From positions 5,784,001 to 5,848,000 of the forward strand of contig NC_016935.1 in assembly GCF_000250655.1 (NCBI RefSeq): a stretch of 64,000 bases of DNA, read 5' to 3'. The position numbers and the translations under genes were made by a program. The notes beneath the pieces were generated by a model that worked only from the letters and a program-made list of their open reading frames with translations, was not told the origin of the DNA and did not search any database. Below, piece after piece: positions 53,096 to 61,594 of this stretch. The stretch's first letter is position 1; each line of letters opens with the position of its first letter. The stretch is from Paenibacillus mucilaginosus 3016. GTDB taxonomy: Bacteria; Bacillota; Bacilli; Paenibacillales; NBRC-103111.

Positions 53096-53124
53096 AGTAT
53101 AGGGCAGGCCGCCCGGACCGTGAA
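53096..53124 (-). promoter_or_regulatory. Promoter of the ligase-dioxygenase-exporter operon
   Basis: On the minus strand a -35 TTCACG (53119-53124) and a -10 TATACT (53096-53101) are 17 bases apart, about 70 bases upstream of the ligase ATG at 53024. The -10 matches the consensus at five of six positions and the -35 at four of six. The weak -35 fits a promoter that needs an activator. Confidence 0.6.
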
Positions 53125-53140
53125 TAATGCATATGCATTA
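53125..53140. promoter_or_regulatory. 16-base perfect palindrome abutting the -35
   Basis: TAATGCATATGCATTA is its own reverse complement. It directly touches the -35 hexamer, the class II position of LuxR-type activators, and the neighbouring gene is a LuxR-type regulator. The 16-base length is near that of known lux-box-like sites. Confidence 0.55.
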
Positions 53141-53173
53141 CCCTGTTCTTAACAATCGGGCTTGACCCCCTTT

Positions 53174-54034
53174 TCATACAATTTCGAGTACTTTCAGAAT
53201 CATCGACGCCTTCGAGGCGACCCCCAATTTGCCGTGTATGCTCGCGATCATGACCCGAACCGTATTGGGCGAGATGCCGAGCGCCTGTCCGATCTGCTTG
53301 TAGTCGTAATCGAGCAGCCAGTATTTGGCGATCTCCATCTCCCTGCCCGTCAGGCGGAACGCCGCCAGCTGACGCTCGATGGAGGTGAGGACATGCCGGC
53401 GGCCCGCCAGCTCCCGCTCCGCTTCCCGCACCAGTCCCCCGGTGAGCGGATACAGATACGACAGAGACACATGCTTCGGCACCGTCAGCGCCAGGTACCC
53501 CGCCGTCTCCCCGTAGCCGTCCTTCACCGGCATGCAAAAGCAGGACCAGTCGCGGAACAGGCACAGCGTATGCTCCCGCCCGCGGGTGAACATGCTTCTG
53601 CCGAGCTCCACGGCGGCCGAGACGGCATGGATGCCGGTCTCCTCCAGCGTCAGCCGGGTGCCGGGTCCGATATTGTGACGCTGCAGCCGCGTCAGCACCT
53701 GCGCCGTGCTCTCGAGATGCAGCAGCGTGCCGTCCGTGTCGGCGGCCATGACGATCGTCAGCCCGTCGCGGTACAGCACGGAGGGCTGCTGCAGCCAGCG
53801 GATCAGCCGCCGACGCCTCGCCTGGCGAAGCCGCAGCTCCGCTCCTTCCAAGCGCGCGCTCAGATAAGTAACGTCCGGATCCTGGATCCGCCGGGAAGCG
53901 GCCGCTTCCAATCTCCTTCTCTCTTCGGGAACCAGGCCGAACGCTGTGCCCGGTCTTGTCCTGCCCTCCATTCTTACTTCAGTCCTTCCTTCTGTCCGTC
54001 CGGACCTGTCCGTCATGAATCCACCCATCCTCAT
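53174..54034 (-). CDS. LuxR-type transcriptional regulator with N-terminal sensor domain
   Basis: The 286-residue product ends in a LuxR helix-turn-helix (residues 225-285: FRLTGREMEIAKYWLLDYDYKQIGQALGISPNTVRVMIASIHGKLGV). The N-terminal 200 residues resemble a GAF-like/AcoR-type sensor (TLLHLESTAQVLTRL, GTRLTLEETGIHAVSAAVELGRSMF). There is no autoinducer-synthase nearby. It is upstream of the ligase on the same strand with a 150-base promoter gap. The start is unclear: an ATG at 54034 or a later one near residue 7. Confidence 0.88.
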   Translation of the reverse strand: MRMGGFMTDRSGRTEGRTEVRMEGRTRPGTAFGLVPEERRRLEAAASRRIQDPDVTYLSARLEGAELRLRQARRRRLIRWLQQPSVLYRDGLTIVMAADTDGTLLHLESTAQVLTRLQRHNIGPGTRLTLEETGIHAVSAAVELGRSMFTRGREHTLCLFRDWSCFCMPVKDGYGETAGYLALTVPKHVSLSYLYPLTGGLVREAERELAGRRHVLTSIERQLAAFRLTGREMEIAKYWLLDYDYKQIGQALGISPNTVRVMIASIHGKLGVASKASMILKVLEIV

Positions 54035-54437
54035 CTCGATTTCCTTCTATTGGAAGTTCTGTGTCCCACTTCCTGATTTATACCATACTATGATTTTGTG
54101 ACATCGGCCATGGTTCGGGAGACCTTCCTCTCAGCCCCTCCGGTCTCGTGCTAAAATGTGACACCTTATGATCGGCAGGCGCCTCCATCCCGGTTGGAAG
54201 CGCTTAGCTGCGCCCCCGTCATCCGCAGACAGGGACGAACGGGAAAAAACCGACCCTCCCCGGGTCGGCTGCTGTCAAATCGGCAGGTCCTGCCGTATCT
54301 CTTGTGGCAATGTAAAGGGACAAAAGAACGAACGCTAGTTCCTGTTCCAGAGTCCAGGTTCCCGGGCTCCTTCCACCCGGATTACGCTCCGCCTTCACGC
54401 CGTCCCGGGGCACCGTGCGGCTTCGCCCTGGAAGCGG
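54035..54437. other. Intergenic region with one terminator
   Basis: A perfect stem CCGACCC/GGGTCGG (54250-54256 and 54262-54268) followed on the minus strand by six T residues (54244-54249) ends the 54438-54692 transcript. No other feature stands out in the rest. Confidence 0.55.
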
Positions 54438-54692
54438 CTACAGGCTGGGTTTCTTCCAGCCGAAGTCGCCCTGGCTCTCCAGCTTGTCGATCTGTGCACA
54501 GATCTCATGCTGCCACTGCGTATCTCCCGTGAGCGAGGCGGCCAGCGACAGATTATATAATCCCGCCAGCTTCCGGGCATAGATGGCATTGTAATGCAGG
54601 CAGGCGGAAACCTCGGACTCTTCTTCTTCCGTGAGCTCCCTGGACTTCTGCAGCGTCCACAGTTCCGCCAGCCGCCAATGTACAGCAAGCAT
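54438..54692 (-). CDS. Small helical hypothetical protein
   Basis: The 84-residue product (MLAVHWRLAELWTLQKSREL) starts behind GGAGGGATCAAGCGA. It is soluble and helical, with LYNLSLAASLTGDTQWQHEI resembling small Paenibacillus proteins of unknown function. No operon partner is evident. Confidence 0.7.
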   Translation of the reverse strand: MLAVHWRLAELWTLQKSRELTEEEESEVSACLHYNAIYARKLAGLYNLSLAASLTGDTQWQHEICAQIDKLESQGDFGWKKPSL

Positions 54693-54893
54693 TCGCTTGA
54701 TCCCTCCAGTGAAAATTCGGTGTCTTCACCAGTATGGACAGCGTGCCCCGCCTTTAGTCCGCCCCGTCCCATTCGGGCGGTGCGGCTCCCCTCCGCCCGA
54801 ATGGGACGGGGGCAGCATCAGGCGGCAATAATTCCGTAAGGCTGCCCGAGCCGCCTTCAGCGGCCTGTGCTCCTTGCTGCTGGCGGCCAAGGC

Positions 54894-56913
54894 TTACCCG
54901 GAAAGCGCGCTGCGCACCGCCAGGATGTACTTCGCCTGGTCGAGCGGGTTCACGCCCCGCCTCGGCCGCTCCGCCCTCACGTCCGGAGGCGCCTCCTGGT
55001 AGCCGGCGAAGGAGGTCGAGAGCACCCCCCGGCCCTTCGTCAGCGACCCGAGGCGGGACGGAAAATCGAGAGAGGTGGCCACCGGCAGGAGGCCCTCCAT
55101 CTCCATCCGGCCGCCCTGGCCGACCGACGTCTCGTACACGGCGCGCATCTCCGCCAGCTCATGCAGCAGCCGGCCGGCGGCCTCCTCCGGCGCCGAGAGC
55201 CGGAAGCGCAGCAGCGGCTCCAGCAGCTTCGTGCCGGTTGTCGCCAGCCCGTCCATGATGCCCATCGGCGTCGCCACGACAAAATCCAGCGGGTGCGTGT
55301 GCCACACGTGATGCTCACCCTCGAGCAGGGTCACCGACAGGTCGGTAACCTCCCAGCCGTACAACCCCTGAAGCAGCGCCTCCGGCACCCGCCGGGCCAC
55401 CTCGTTCTGGTAGCTCTCAAGCAGCCGTTCCTCGCGGGCGAGCGACCTGTACCGCAGCCCGCTTCCCCTCTCGCCCGGCTCGATGAAGAAGCGCAGCACG
55501 GCCCAGCACGGCTTCGGCATCGTGTAAGCGACGAAGCCCTCGCCCGCGGAGGCCGGCGTCTCCTTGTAGATAACCGACGGCGGCCCGAAGGTGACCCGCT
55601 GGCCGAACCGGCTGTGAAGCAGATGGGTGAGCACCTCCATCTGGATCGGCCCCATCACCCGCACGTGGAGCTCGCGGTTCTCCGGAATCCACTGCAGATC
55701 GAGCAGCGGATCCTCGTCCGCCAGCTCCTGGAACGCGGCCACCACCGCCGGGTATGCCGCTTCGCTTTCCCAGTGCACCTGCACGGTCAGCAGCGGAACG
55801 GCCAGCGGCTGCACGCCGGGCACGTGGTCCGGCACCCCCAGGATGTCGCCGATCCGGGCGCGGCCGAGGCCGTAGACGGCGGCAATGTCCCCGGCGGTGA
55901 GCACCCCCCATATCCTCGGTCCTCTGGCCCTCGATCCGCCGGATCTGCGTGACCTTCTCCTGCAGGCCCCGGGTATGATTGTTCACGGTGTCCCGGTTGC
56001 GCAGCGTGCCGCTGTACAGGCGTACATAGGCGATGCGGCCCATCGCCGGGTCCTTGTCCAGCTTGAAGACGACGCCCGACAAGCCTTCGTCCGCCGGCGA
56101 TGCCGGCGGGGGCAGCAGCTCACCTACCGCATCCAGGAGCTCGGCGATGCCGATCCCCCGCGCGGAGGCCCCGAAGAGCACGGGGAAGAGCTCCCCCCGG
56201 CGGGCCGCTCCGGCAATAACAGGCCGCATCTCGGACGGGGATAACCCGCCCTCTTCGAGATAGCGCTGGAGGAGCGCCTCCTCCCGCTCTGCCGCCGCTT
56301 CGGCCAGCAGGTCGAGATACGGCGTCACGCCGCCCTCCGCCTCCCCCTCGGCCTCCGTGATGCCGAGCAGATCGGCGCTGCCCGCGAAGCGCTCTTCCGC
56401 GCCCCGGGGAGCCTGGACAGGCACGGCCAGCGGCGACAGTGTGCGCCGCACCTCCTCCAGCGTCCGCAGGCCGTCGGCTCCGACCCGGTCCAGCTTGTTG
56501 ATATAGATCAGCGTCGGGATGCCCAGCGCCCGCAGCGCTTGCCAGACCACTTCCGTCTGCGCCTGCACCCCTTCGACCGCCGAGACGACGAGTACCGCGC
56601 CGTCCATGACGCGCAGCGACCGCTCGACCTCGGAGAGGAAGTCGACGTGGCCCGGCGTATCGACGAGATTTACGTCAGTCCCCTTCCAGCCGTAACGCGT
56701 GACGGCCGCCCTCACCGAGATGCCGCGCTCCCGCTCCACGTCCATCCAGTCGGTCTGCGCCGTGCCGTCATCCACGCTGCCCGGGGTGCGGATGCGTCCG
56801 CTGCGGTAGAGCATCTGCTCGGTAGTCGTCGTTTTGCCTGCATCGACATGGGCGAAGATGCCGACATTGCGCAGCCCGCGCCCTCCTGCCTGTTGTTCTG
56901 TCCCTTGATTCAT
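54894..56913 (-). CDS. TetM/EF-G-like ribosomal GTPase, one frameshift
   Basis: Joined, the product is about 672 residues. The G domain is complete: P-loop AHVDAGKTTTTEQ, RGISVRAAVTRYGW, DTPGHVDF, and NKLD. The C-terminal frame carries domains IV-V (MLTAGDIAAVYGL onward and the VMGPIQMEVLTHLL segment). It is closest in pattern to the TetM/TetO ribosomal protection group, which removes tetracycline, but chromosomal relatives may have other roles; resistance is not proven. The break is at the CCCCCC of 55904-55909: dropping one base joins EDMG to VLTAGDIAAV. It lies after the alpha/beta hydrolase gene with a 25-base gap. Confidence 0.85.
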
Positions 56914-56938
56914 GAGGCTGATTGGCTCCTGTTCTGTT

Positions 56939-57823
56939 CTATTCGCTGCCGAACCATTCGTGAAGCAGCCGGTTCACCTCCGGCGCTTCTTCATGCTGCA
57001 CCCAGTGCGTCGCCTGGGGGAACCGCTCCAGCCGGCCGCCGGAAGTGCAGTACTTCAGGCTCTCCCCCGCCATCTCGGGCAGCAGGAACTGATCCTGCTC
57101 CCCCCAGAGGATCAGGACAGGCACCGGGATGTCCCGGATGGGCGCGCGGCCCTTTTTCCGCCAGAAGCACCGGTACCAGTTCAGCATGCTCGTATAAGCG
57201 CGCGGCTGGTCCCAGGCCTGCCGGTACCGCTCCAGATCCTCTTCCGAGAAGGTGCCTTCCCTCGAGCTCTTCCGAAGCACCTCCGTAAGCGTTCTCCATC
57301 TCCCCCACTCGGCCGAGATTTCCGGCAGCCAGGGCAGCTGGAAGAACGCCGCATACGAGCTGCGCACCATCTGCCGCACCGAGGTGCGCACTTTATGGAA
57401 CATCACCTCGGGATGCGGCACATTGATGATCGCTGTCCGGCGCACTTTCTCCGGGTAGAGCGCCGAGGTATACCAGGCGACCATGGCCCCGAAGTCATGG
57501 CCCGCAAGGTAAGCCGGCCCCCCGCCGGCTGCATCGATCAGGCCGGCAATGTCGGCGGCGAGTCCATTCATCGCATACGCTTCAATCTTCTCCGGCTTGC
57601 CGCTCCGTGCGTAGCCCCTCTGGTCCGGCACCCAGACCCGGTAGCCCTGGGCGGCGAGGAACGGAATCTGGCGCTTCCACCCGTACCAGAATTCCGGAAA
57701 ACCGTGCAGCAGTACGACCAGCGGGCCGTCCTCCGGTCCGCTCGTGACCACATGGAGCCGGATGCCGTTCGTCTCCACATATCGCTCCGAAAAGCCTTCG
57801 GGAAGACCCTCCACGATCCTCAC
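56939..57823 (-). CDS. Alpha/beta-fold hydrolase, epoxide hydrolase type
   Basis: The 294-residue product has an oxyanion motif HGFPEFWYGW, a nucleophilic aspartate in AGHDFGAMVAW, a later acid in LWGEQDQFL, and a histidine in ATHWVQHE. An aspartate nucleophile in this context marks epoxide hydrolases and haloalkane dehalogenases, and the two lid tyrosine candidates favour the former. The start is a GTG at 57823 that overlaps the Dabb stop by four bases (GTGA), so the two are translationally coupled. Substrate unknown. Confidence 0.88.
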   Translation of the reverse strand: MRIVEGLPEGFSERYVETNGIRLHVVTSGPEDGPLVVLLHGFPEFWYGWKRQIPFLAAQGYRVWVPDQRGYARSGKPEKIEAYAMNGLAADIAGLIDAAGGGPAYLAGHDFGAMVAWYTSALYPEKVRRTAIINVPHPEVMFHKVRTSVRQMVRSSYAAFFQLPWLPEISAEWGRWRTLTEVLRKSSREGTFSEEDLERYRQAWDQPRAYTSMLNWYRCFWRKKGRAPIRDIPVPVLILWGEQDQFLLPEMAGESLKYCTSGGRLERFPQATHWVQHEEAPEVNRLLHEWFGSE

Positions 57824-58137
57824 CCGCGGGCCGGGACCGCCTGGAAGTCGATCTCCAGGAAGCGGGTGACTTCCTTCTCCCAGCGCTCCGATACGAAGGC
57901 GGTATGTACAGGATGGGCATTGTAGGCCTCATAGGCCGTCCCGTCCGCAAAATCCATCGAGAATCCGTACTCGTAATCATTCTTCGGGGAGACTTGGCGG
58001 AACACCTCGAAGCGGGTGACCCCGGGGATCGAGGTCAGCTGCGTCCGGCCGTCCTCCAGGAACTGCTCGGCTTCCGGCGAGCCTGCGGCATGTTTCAGAT
58101 TAAAGATCACCATATGGCGGATGGATGCGGATGTCAT
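57820..58137 (-). CDS. Dabb-domain (stress-responsive alpha-beta barrel) protein
   Basis: The 105-residue product starts at an ATG at 58137 (MTSASIRHMVIFNLKHAAGS) behind GAGGAGG. The Dabb pattern is visible: RHMVIFNLK, GVTRFEVFRQVSPKNDYEYG, YEAYNAHPVHTAFVSE. These small dimeric barrels bind or convert diverse small molecules. Coupling to an epoxide hydrolase suggests a shared substrate, but no function is established. Confidence 0.85.
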   Translation of the reverse strand: MTSASIRHMVIFNLKHAAGSPEAEQFLEDGRTQLTSIPGVTRFEVFRQVSPKNDYEYGFSMDFADGTAYEAYNAHPVHTAFVSERWEKEVTRFLEIDFQAVPARG

Positions 58138-58226
58138 GATATGTTTCCTCCTCATGTGTTTTGGTATAATATGGATAGAGTTCCGGTGCAGTCTATGGAT
58201 AAAAGCAGGGGTGAACAGGCTGCGGA

Positions 58227-59027
58227 TCAGACCAGCTTCACCTGAGATCCGCCCGGCACTTCGACCACCCGGTCGTCGACCTGCAGCCACACGGACGAGG
58301 CGCTGGGGTTATGCACAAACGTGGAGTCTGCGGAGAAGCGCAGCCGGCGGAAATCCGCCATATAATCCACAATCTCGATATTGGTCGCGTACCAGATGTC
58401 CTCCCGGCCTCCGATATATTCGCAGAAGCGCTCGATGCGGTCCCAGTTGTTATCGTTGTCAAACTCATAGCTGTGCCCCCACACATACATCATGTAGAGA
58501 TATTGCTTCTTGTGCAGCCCGGCGAACTGCTCGGCCAGGCTCATCAGCGGCCCGTTGTGGTGGCAGGTCGGCTTCCATTCGTGCCAGTCGTCCGGCATGC
58601 CGAAGCCTCCGGTGCTCTCCACCGTCCGGGAATACTCGATCCCGAGGAAGGGCAGCAGCTCCTTGATCTGCCGGCTGTAGGAGCCGTTCGGGTACGACAT
58701 GCCCCTGACCGGGTACTGCACCAGCTGCTCGAGCCCCCGACGGTCCTGGGCGATCTCCTCCACGAGCTGCTCCTTCGGACTGCGCGCAATCGTCGGATGG
58801 GTCACCGTATGGGCCGATACCTCGTGGCCCCGGTACTGTGCTGCGATCTCTTCGGCGGCCAGACGGTCGCCGGTGCCGAGCAGCCCGGAATTCAGGTGGA
58901 ATGTGCCTTTGATCCCATGCGCATTCAGAATGCCGATCAGCCTGCGGTCCGCCGCACGGCCGTCATCATAGCTCAGTGTAAGCACCTTGTGCTTCCCCTC
59001 CGGGAAGGTTACGACTACTTTGGGCAT
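58227..59027 (-). CDS. Polysaccharide deacetylase-family protein (NodB homology)
   Basis: The 266-residue product has the NodB metal motifs: TLSYDDG with the first aspartate pair, HTVTHP for the two histidines, and a late RGMSYPNGSY. It lacks an N-terminal signal peptide, so it is probably cytoplasmic, unlike typical cell-wall deacetylases. The C-terminal part adds a small beta domain (FVHNPSASSVWLQVDDRVVE). The substrate may be a soluble amide or sugar. It follows the Dabb gene on the same strand upstream. Confidence 0.85.
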   Translation of the reverse strand: MPKVVVTFPEGKHKVLTLSYDDGRAADRRLIGILNAHGIKGTFHLNSGLLGTGDRLAAEEIAAQYRGHEVSAHTVTHPTIARSPKEQLVEEIAQDRRGLEQLVQYPVRGMSYPNGSYSRQIKELLPFLGIEYSRTVESTGGFGMPDDWHEWKPTCHHNGPLMSLAEQFAGLHKKQYLYMMYVWGHSYEFDNDNNWDRIERFCEYIGGREDIWYATNIEIVDYMADFRRLRFSADSTFVHNPSASSVWLQVDDRVVEVPGGSQVKLV

Positions 59028-59326
59028 GGATTCGGTTCACCTCGAGTGGAATGGGTAGGATCGTTCGTCTGCAGCCCTCGTATGCGCGGGCTTGTCTGCT
59101 GCCGCTTCTTGGAGTTCATTCTATTATAAAACAGATCGGCGAAGATTTCATGAAACGCTTCAATGATCCGGCTCGCTCTCTCGAGCTGCTCTTTTCCGAC
59201 CGCTTCGCTGCCCGGGTTGGCGTCCTGCCGGCCGTCTCCGCCCCCGGCTTGTTCCCTGCCTCCGACTCTGTTATGATAGGTTTTATGCCTTTTTTTCTCT
59301 TATCTTACTTGTAAAGGAATACATAA

Positions 59327-60688
59327 GTGATGAACCAAACGCACACCCGCATGCAAAAAATGCGGCAGCTCCTCCTCATCCTGCTGCCGATTCTCGTCAC
59401 CCAGGTCACGATGTTCGCGATGACCTTCTTCGATACGTTCATGTCCGGCCATGCCGGGTCAACGGATCTGGCAGGCGTCGCCATCGGCGCCTCGATCTGG
59501 GTGCCGGTGCAGACCGGACTGACCGGCATCCTCTTCGCCGTCACTCCGATGGTCGCCCAGCTCGTCGGCGAGCGGCGCCAGGACCGCGTAGCCTTCACGG
59601 TCATCCAGGGTGTCTATGTCGCCGTGATCGTAGCGGCCGCCGTGGCGGCGGCAGGCTTCTTCGCGCTCGACCCGATTCTGGACCGGATGAGCCTCGAATC
59701 GTCCGTCCGGGAGATCGCCCGCGGCTTCCTGACGGCCATCTCCGCCGGGATCCTGCCCCTGTTCGTCTATACCGTGCTCCGCTGCTTCATGGACGGGCTC
59801 GGGCAGACCCGCATGTCGATGATGATCACCCTGGTTTCCCTGCCCGTCAATGCGGGCCTCAACTACCTGCTCATCTTCGGCAGCCTCGGCTTTCCGCGGC
59901 TCGGCGGTGTCGGTGCGGGCGTGGCGTCGGCCATCACCTACTGGGTGATCTGCCTGATCGCCGCTCTCTTCATCGCCCGCTACCGCCCGTTCGCCGAATA
60001 CCGGGTGTTCGGCCGGCTGTACGGCCTGTCGCTCCGGGCCTTCGGCGAGCTGCTGCGCATCGGGGTGCCGATCGGCTTCGCGATCTTCTTCGAGACAAGC
60101 ATCTTCGCCGCTGTGACGCTGCTCATGAGCGAGTTCCAGACGGTCACCATTGCGGCGCATCAGGCAGCCCTGAACTTCGCCTCGTTCCTGTATATGATCC
60201 CGCTCTCGATCTCGATGGCGCTGACGATCCTCGTCGGCTTCGAGGCCGGAGCCCGCAGGGAAGCGGACGCGCGGCAGTACAGCTATCTCGGGATCGGGTC
60301 CGCCCTCGGCATGGCCGTGCTGTGCGCCGTCGTGCTCCTGCTCTTCCGCGGACCGATCGCCGCAATCTACACGTCGGAGCCGGAGGTGCTGGAGCTCGTC
60401 GAGCACTTCCTGCTCTACGCACTGTTCTTCCAGCTCTCCGACGCGCTCGCCGCCCCCATTCAGGGCGCCCTGCGCGGCTACAAGGACGTCAACGTGACGC
60501 TGGTCGTGGCGCTCGTCTCCTATTGGGTGATCGGCCTGCCTGTCGGCTACTGGCTCGCCCACACGGAGCTCGGCGCCTTCGGCTACTGGATCGGCCTCAT
60601 TACCGGCCTGGCCTTCGGTGCGGCCGGCCTGTTCACCCGCCTCGTCTACGTGCAGCGCAGCCGGGCGCGGGAGCAGGCCGCCTCTTAA
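59327..60688 (+). CDS. MATE-family efflux transporter (NorM/DinF group)
   Basis: The 453-residue product has 12 membrane helices in two six-helix halves, and MATE signatures: TFFDTFMSGHAGSTDLAGVA, VPVQTGLTGILFAVTPMVAQ, and in the second half AVTLLMSEFQTVTIAAHQAA. These proteins export drugs or metabolites using sodium or proton gradients. The start is the GTG at 59327 or the ATG at 59330, both after AAAGGA. It is convergent with the GH18 gene and divergent from the deacetylase gene. Confidence 0.92.
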   Translation: MMNQTHTRMQKMRQLLLILLPILVTQVTMFAMTFFDTFMSGHAGSTDLAGVAIGASIWVPVQTGLTGILFAVTPMVAQLVGERRQDRVAFTVIQGVYVAVIVAAAVAAAGFFALDPILDRMSLESSVREIARGFLTAISAGILPLFVYTVLRCFMDGLGQTRMSMMITLVSLPVNAGLNYLLIFGSLGFPRLGGVGAGVASAITYWVICLIAALFIARYRPFAEYRVFGRLYGLSLRAFGELLRIGVPIGFAIFFETSIFAAVTLLMSEFQTVTIAAHQAALNFASFLYMIPLSISMALTILVGFEAGARREADARQYSYLGIGSALGMAVLCAVVLLLFRGPIAAIYTSEPEVLELVEHFLLYALFFQLSDALAAPIQGALRGYKDVNVTLVVALVSYWVIGLPVGYWLAHTELGAFGYWIGLITGLAFGAAGLFTRLVYVQRSRAREQAAS

Positions 60689-60729
60689 AAGGACGAGGCG
60701 CCGCAGTGCGCGTCGTTGGATCATAATGC

Positions 60730-60762
60730 AAAGAACACCCTTCGACGTGGAGGGTGTTCTTT
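60730..60762 (+). terminator. Rho-independent terminator after the MATE gene
   Basis: AAAGAACACCCT (60730-60741) pairs perfectly with AGGGTGTTCTTT (60751-60762), nine bases apart. A short T-run follows. Confidence 0.8.
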
Positions 60763-60971
60763 GCTTCTGCAGCCATGAACCAAGAATCAGTGGACCGTAC
60801 CTGGCATCATTCTTCTCGCGTTAAGTAAATTCTCTGCCGCTGCAAGACTTTATATCGACTGCAAGACATTATATCGACGCATCCGCATTTCGGCAAGCGA
60901 ATCGGCGGGCCAGCTTCGCGGCACTTCTATGGGCATCGGGACAGCGGGCCCCTACTCTCTTCATTCAAAAT

Positions 60972-61159
60972 ATAAAGGAACTATAATGCCTTATTCGATG
61001 ATTTCCCATCATTTCCCGGCACTTAGCGGAACTCAGATGTGTTATTGGGGTCCTTTTCATCAAAAAACAGCCTCAAATCTGGTAATAGCGAACCTCAGTT
61101 CCTCTATATTTAACCAAGCTCTTTCGCAAACAGATATAACGCATCGGATTTCCGCTATT
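60972..61159. repeat. Nested inverted-repeat element, copy B
   Basis: Same layout as 33786-33972: four arm variants (60972-60994, 61024-61046, 61086-61108, 61137-61159) with the outer and inner pairs facing each other, total 188 bases against 187. It lies in a 906-base gap between MATE and GH18. Confidence 0.7.
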
Positions 61160-61230
61160 TCTGATTTCTCCTATGAGTGCTTCGCCGCTTGCCTGCCCGT
61201 GACTGCGCCGGGGGCTAGCTGTTAGCGTCA

Positions 61231-61590
61231 GGCCGCGGCGCCGGCACATAGGAGCTATCAGCTCTCAGCGTCTGCTCAGCACTCGATGCCAGACCTCGAC
61301 GCCAGACCTCGGCATTAGCCCTTGGCATCAGCACTCTGCCAGTACTCAGGGTTAGCACTCGAGGTCCGACCTCAGCGTCTGCACTCGCGCCTGCACTCAG
61401 CTCCTGCACTCAGCTCCTGCACTCAGCTCCTGCACTCGCACCTGCACTCGCGCCTGCATTCAGCGTCTGCCTTCAGCGTCTGCCCTTGCGTCTGCCTCGC
61501 GCTCACCCTCAGCGTCTGCCCTCAGCGTCTGCCCTTGCGTCACCCACAGCGCCTGCCCTGGGCATCAGCACTCGGCGTCAGACCTCAACG
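61231..61590. repeat. Low-complexity degenerate repeat patch
   Basis: Repeats of CTCAGC, CTCCTG and CTGCACTC in variable order fill this stretch. It encodes no gene and stops five bases before the GH18 stop. Confidence 0.65.
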
Positions 61591-61594
61591 CTGC

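Noticed and set aside
54894..56913. Calling this an acquired tetracycline-resistance gene
   Set aside because: Base composition equals that of its neighbours, no mobile element is near, and similar chromosomal GTPases exist whose role is unknown.
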